From assembly GCA_003978105.1 (NCBI GenBank), contig QOAO01000009.1:62001-126000 (forward strand): DNA of 64,000 nucleotides. Direction: 5' to 3'. Origin of the DNA: Thermovibrio sp. Its GTDB lineage: Bacteria; Aquificota; Desulfurobacteriia; Desulfurobacteriales; Desulfurobacteriaceae. Position 1 is the stretch's first letter. The number at the start of each line of letters is the position of its first letter. The translations under genes were made by a program, and so were the position numbers. Below are positions 62,840-64,000 of the stretch, one piece after another. The notes beneath the pieces were generated by a model, which saw nothing but the letters and a program-made list of their open reading frames with translations, was not told where the DNA came from and ran no database searches.

Positions 62840-63742
62840 ATGAGCGTTTTAGTAGATAAAAATACTAAAGTTGTTGTTCAGGGATTAACAGGAAAAGAGG
62901 GCTCTTTCCATGCAAAGCAATGTTTGGAGTATGGAACAAAAATAGTTGCTGGAGTTACTCCTGGAAAGGGAGGAATGAACTGGAGCGATAATGAGGAAAA
63001 GTTTAAAGTTCCTGTTTTTAACACCGTTGAGGAGGCGGTAAAGGAAACAGGAGCCAATGCTTCTCTAATATTTGTTCCACCAGCCTTTGCTGCAGATGCC
63101 ATTATGGAGGCAGCTGATGCAGGAATAAAACTTATTGTTTGTATTACTGAGGGAATACCTGTAAACGATATGGTAAAGGTGAAGAGAGCTCTCCAGGGAA
63201 CAGGAGTGAGGTACATAGGGCCTAACTGTCCTGGGATTATAACTCCAGAAGAGTGTAAGATGGGAATCATGCCTGGTCACATATTTAAAAAGGGAAGAGT
63301 CGGAATAGTTTCCCGTTCTGGTACATTAACATACGAAGCAGCATACCAATTAACAACAAGGGGAATTGGACAGTCAACGGTTATCGGAATCGGCGGAGAC
63401 CCTGTACCGGGAACGACCCACAGGGAAGCTGTAGAAATGTTTAACAACGACCCAGATACAGATGCTATTGTTCTAATTGGAGAGATTGGTGGAACCATGG
63501 AGGAGGAAGCTGCTGAGTACATAAAGGAAAAGGTTGAAAAGCCTGTTGTTGCTTACATTGCTGGAGTTACAGCTCCTCCGGGTAGGAGAATGGGACACGC
63601 AGGAGCAATCATTACCGGAGGAAAGGGAGACGCCAAGAGCAAAATGGAAGCACTAAGGGAGGCAGGTGCCTACGTCTGTAACACTCCTGCCGAAATTGGT
63701 GAAATGATGGAGAGAGCCCTAAAGGAGAGAGGAATTATCTAA
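62840..63742 (+). CDS. sucD: succinyl-CoA synthetase alpha subunit
   Basis: SucD carries the phosphohistidine and CoA site. The CoA-binding [18 protein letters not shown] is at the start, [15 protein letters not shown] in the middle, and the phosphorylated histidine is in [11 protein letters not shown] (near residue 252). At 300 aa it is standard. GGAGG precedes the ATG, 10 bases after sucC. Confidence 0.96.
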   Translation: MSVLVDKNTKVVVQGLTGKEGSFHAKQCLEYGTKIVAGVTPGKGGMNWSDNEEKFKVPVFNTVEEAVKETGANASLIFVPPAFAADAIMEAADAGIKLIVCITEGIPVNDMVKVKRALQGTGVRYIGPNCPGIITPEECKMGIMPGHIFKKGRVGIVSRSGTLTYEAAYQLTTRGIGQSTVIGIGGDPVPGTTHREAVEMFNNDPDTDAIVLIGEIGGTMEEEAAEYIKEKVEKPVVAYIAGVTAPPGRRMGHAGAIITGGKGDAKSKMEALREAGAYVCNTPAEIGEMMERALKERGII

Positions 63743-63753
63743 AGGAGGAAACT

Positions 63754-63981
63754 ATGGCTGCAAAGGGTGTTGTTGTTGTTAGAGAGGACTGGTGCAAAGG
63801 GTGCAACATCTGTGCTTCAGTTTGTCCTACAAAGGTTTTAGAGCTTGACAAGGTTAGGGCAATAATGACAGTTGCCCATCCTGAGAAGTGTATCGGTTGT
63901 AAGCAGTGTGAAATGATATGTCCTGACTTCTGTATCTACGTCTTTACGCCGGAGGAATACGAAGAAGTAGCAAACGCTTAA
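63754..63981 (+). CDS. korD: 2-oxoglutarate:ferredoxin oxidoreductase delta (ferredoxin) subunit
   Basis: This 75-residue 2x[4Fe-4S] protein has cysteine groups CKGCNICASVCP and CIGCKQCEMICPD. Following sucCD, it is best read as the delta subunit of 2-oxoglutarate synthase, which carboxylates succinyl-CoA with reduced ferredoxin in the reductive TCA cycle. A stand-alone ferredoxin is possible, but the next gene begins 10 bases later with an identical AGGAGGAAACT ribosome site, as in kor operons. Confidence 0.85.
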   Translation: MAAKGVVVVREDWCKGCNICASVCPTKVLELDKVRAIMTVAHPEKCIGCKQCEMICPDFCIYVFTPEEYEEVANA

Positions 63982-63991
63982 GGAGGAAACT

Positions 63992-64000
63992 ATGGCTAAG
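63992..64000 (+). CDS. start of next gene (probably korA), cut off by window edge
   Basis: Only ATG GCT AAG is in the window, preceded by AGGAGGAAACT at the same spacing as for korD. By operon logic it should be the alpha subunit of 2-oxoglutarate:ferredoxin oxidoreductase; the sequence itself does not show this. Confidence 0.5.

Noticed and set aside
62848..62871. TTTAGTA and TACTAAA half-sites at the start of sucD
   Set aside because: They are 8 bases apart, inside coding sequence (VLVDKNTK), and not in a promoter position, so probably chance.
1..64000. tRNA, rRNA, CRISPR arrays, complete insertion sequences or prophage
   Set aside because: Gaps between genes are almost all under 100 bases; the two larger ones show no cloverleaf, no regular repeats and no recognisable transposase or phage gene.

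Overview
The window looks like a piece of chromosome from a thermophilic, strictly anaerobic, Gram-negative chemolithoautotroph. It is most like the Desulfurobacteriaceae branch of the Aquificota (Desulfurobacterium / Thermovibrio type). That assignment is inference from gene content, not a database match. Supporting signs are succinyl-CoA synthetase followed by a 2-oxoglutarate:ferredoxin oxidoreductase operon (reductive TCA cycle), PEP synthase, a sulfide:quinone-reductase-like flavoprotein, paired ferredoxin-domain ATPases, outer-membrane genes (Mla, LptF/G, TonB), Lys/Glu-rich proteins and moderate GC (roughly 40% by eye). Coding density is very high. Many neighbouring genes overlap by 4 to 40 bases, TTG starts are common, and no rRNA, tRNA or CRISPR was seen.

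Layout. 1-2008: PEP synthase (minus, runs off the left edge). 2077-8192: mutL, purine permease, htpX, ClC channel, coaBC. 8264-10579: NifX-like protein, two paralogous MinD/Mrp-type ATPases with inserted 2x[4Fe-4S] domains, and a second, convergent NifX-like gene; the two NifX-like genes share a palindromic upstream site. 10615-14219: rlmB, typA/bipA, an odd 267-base gap with a hairpin between direct repeats, and a RluB-type pseudouridine synthase. 14261-19029: tonB-like gene, deoC, ribF, era, two tandem four-helix membrane proteins, and an RsuA-type pseudouridine synthase. 19026-22763 (minus): mlaE-mlaF-mlaD lipid transport (mlaD is split by an apparent frameshift), then hisH. 22864-26565: ychF, recO, the SQR-like flavoprotein and a pabC-like lyase.

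26566-43816 (minus) is one continuous run of 18 genes: prmC, murA, hisG, moaA, a DUF948-like gene, a ytxH-like gene, murE, murF, ddl, ftsQ, ftsA, ftsZ, then a CheZ-like gene, cheA, cheW, a soluble MCP, cheV and cheY. Peptidoglycan synthesis, division and chemotaxis are therefore physically one unit. 43852-52711 (plus): birA, an HD-domain protein, secD, secF, lptF, lptG, endonuclease V, ndk, an unknown gene and a FAH-family hydrolase. 52708-54873 (minus): an IGHMBP2/UPF1-like helicase. 54947-58790: murC and polA. 58984-61588: an AT-rich pair made of a lipoprotein and a membrane HD-GYP/degenerate-GGDEF sensor. 61660-64000: sucC, sucD, korD and the first codons of the next subunit gene.

The most interesting points are the NifX/ferredoxin-ATPase module with its repeated operator, a GAGCTC word iterated about tenfold above expectation, a probable ATT start for ftsQ, probably leaderless divergent genes prmC/birA, the mlaD frameshift, and the division-plus-chemotaxis superoperon.
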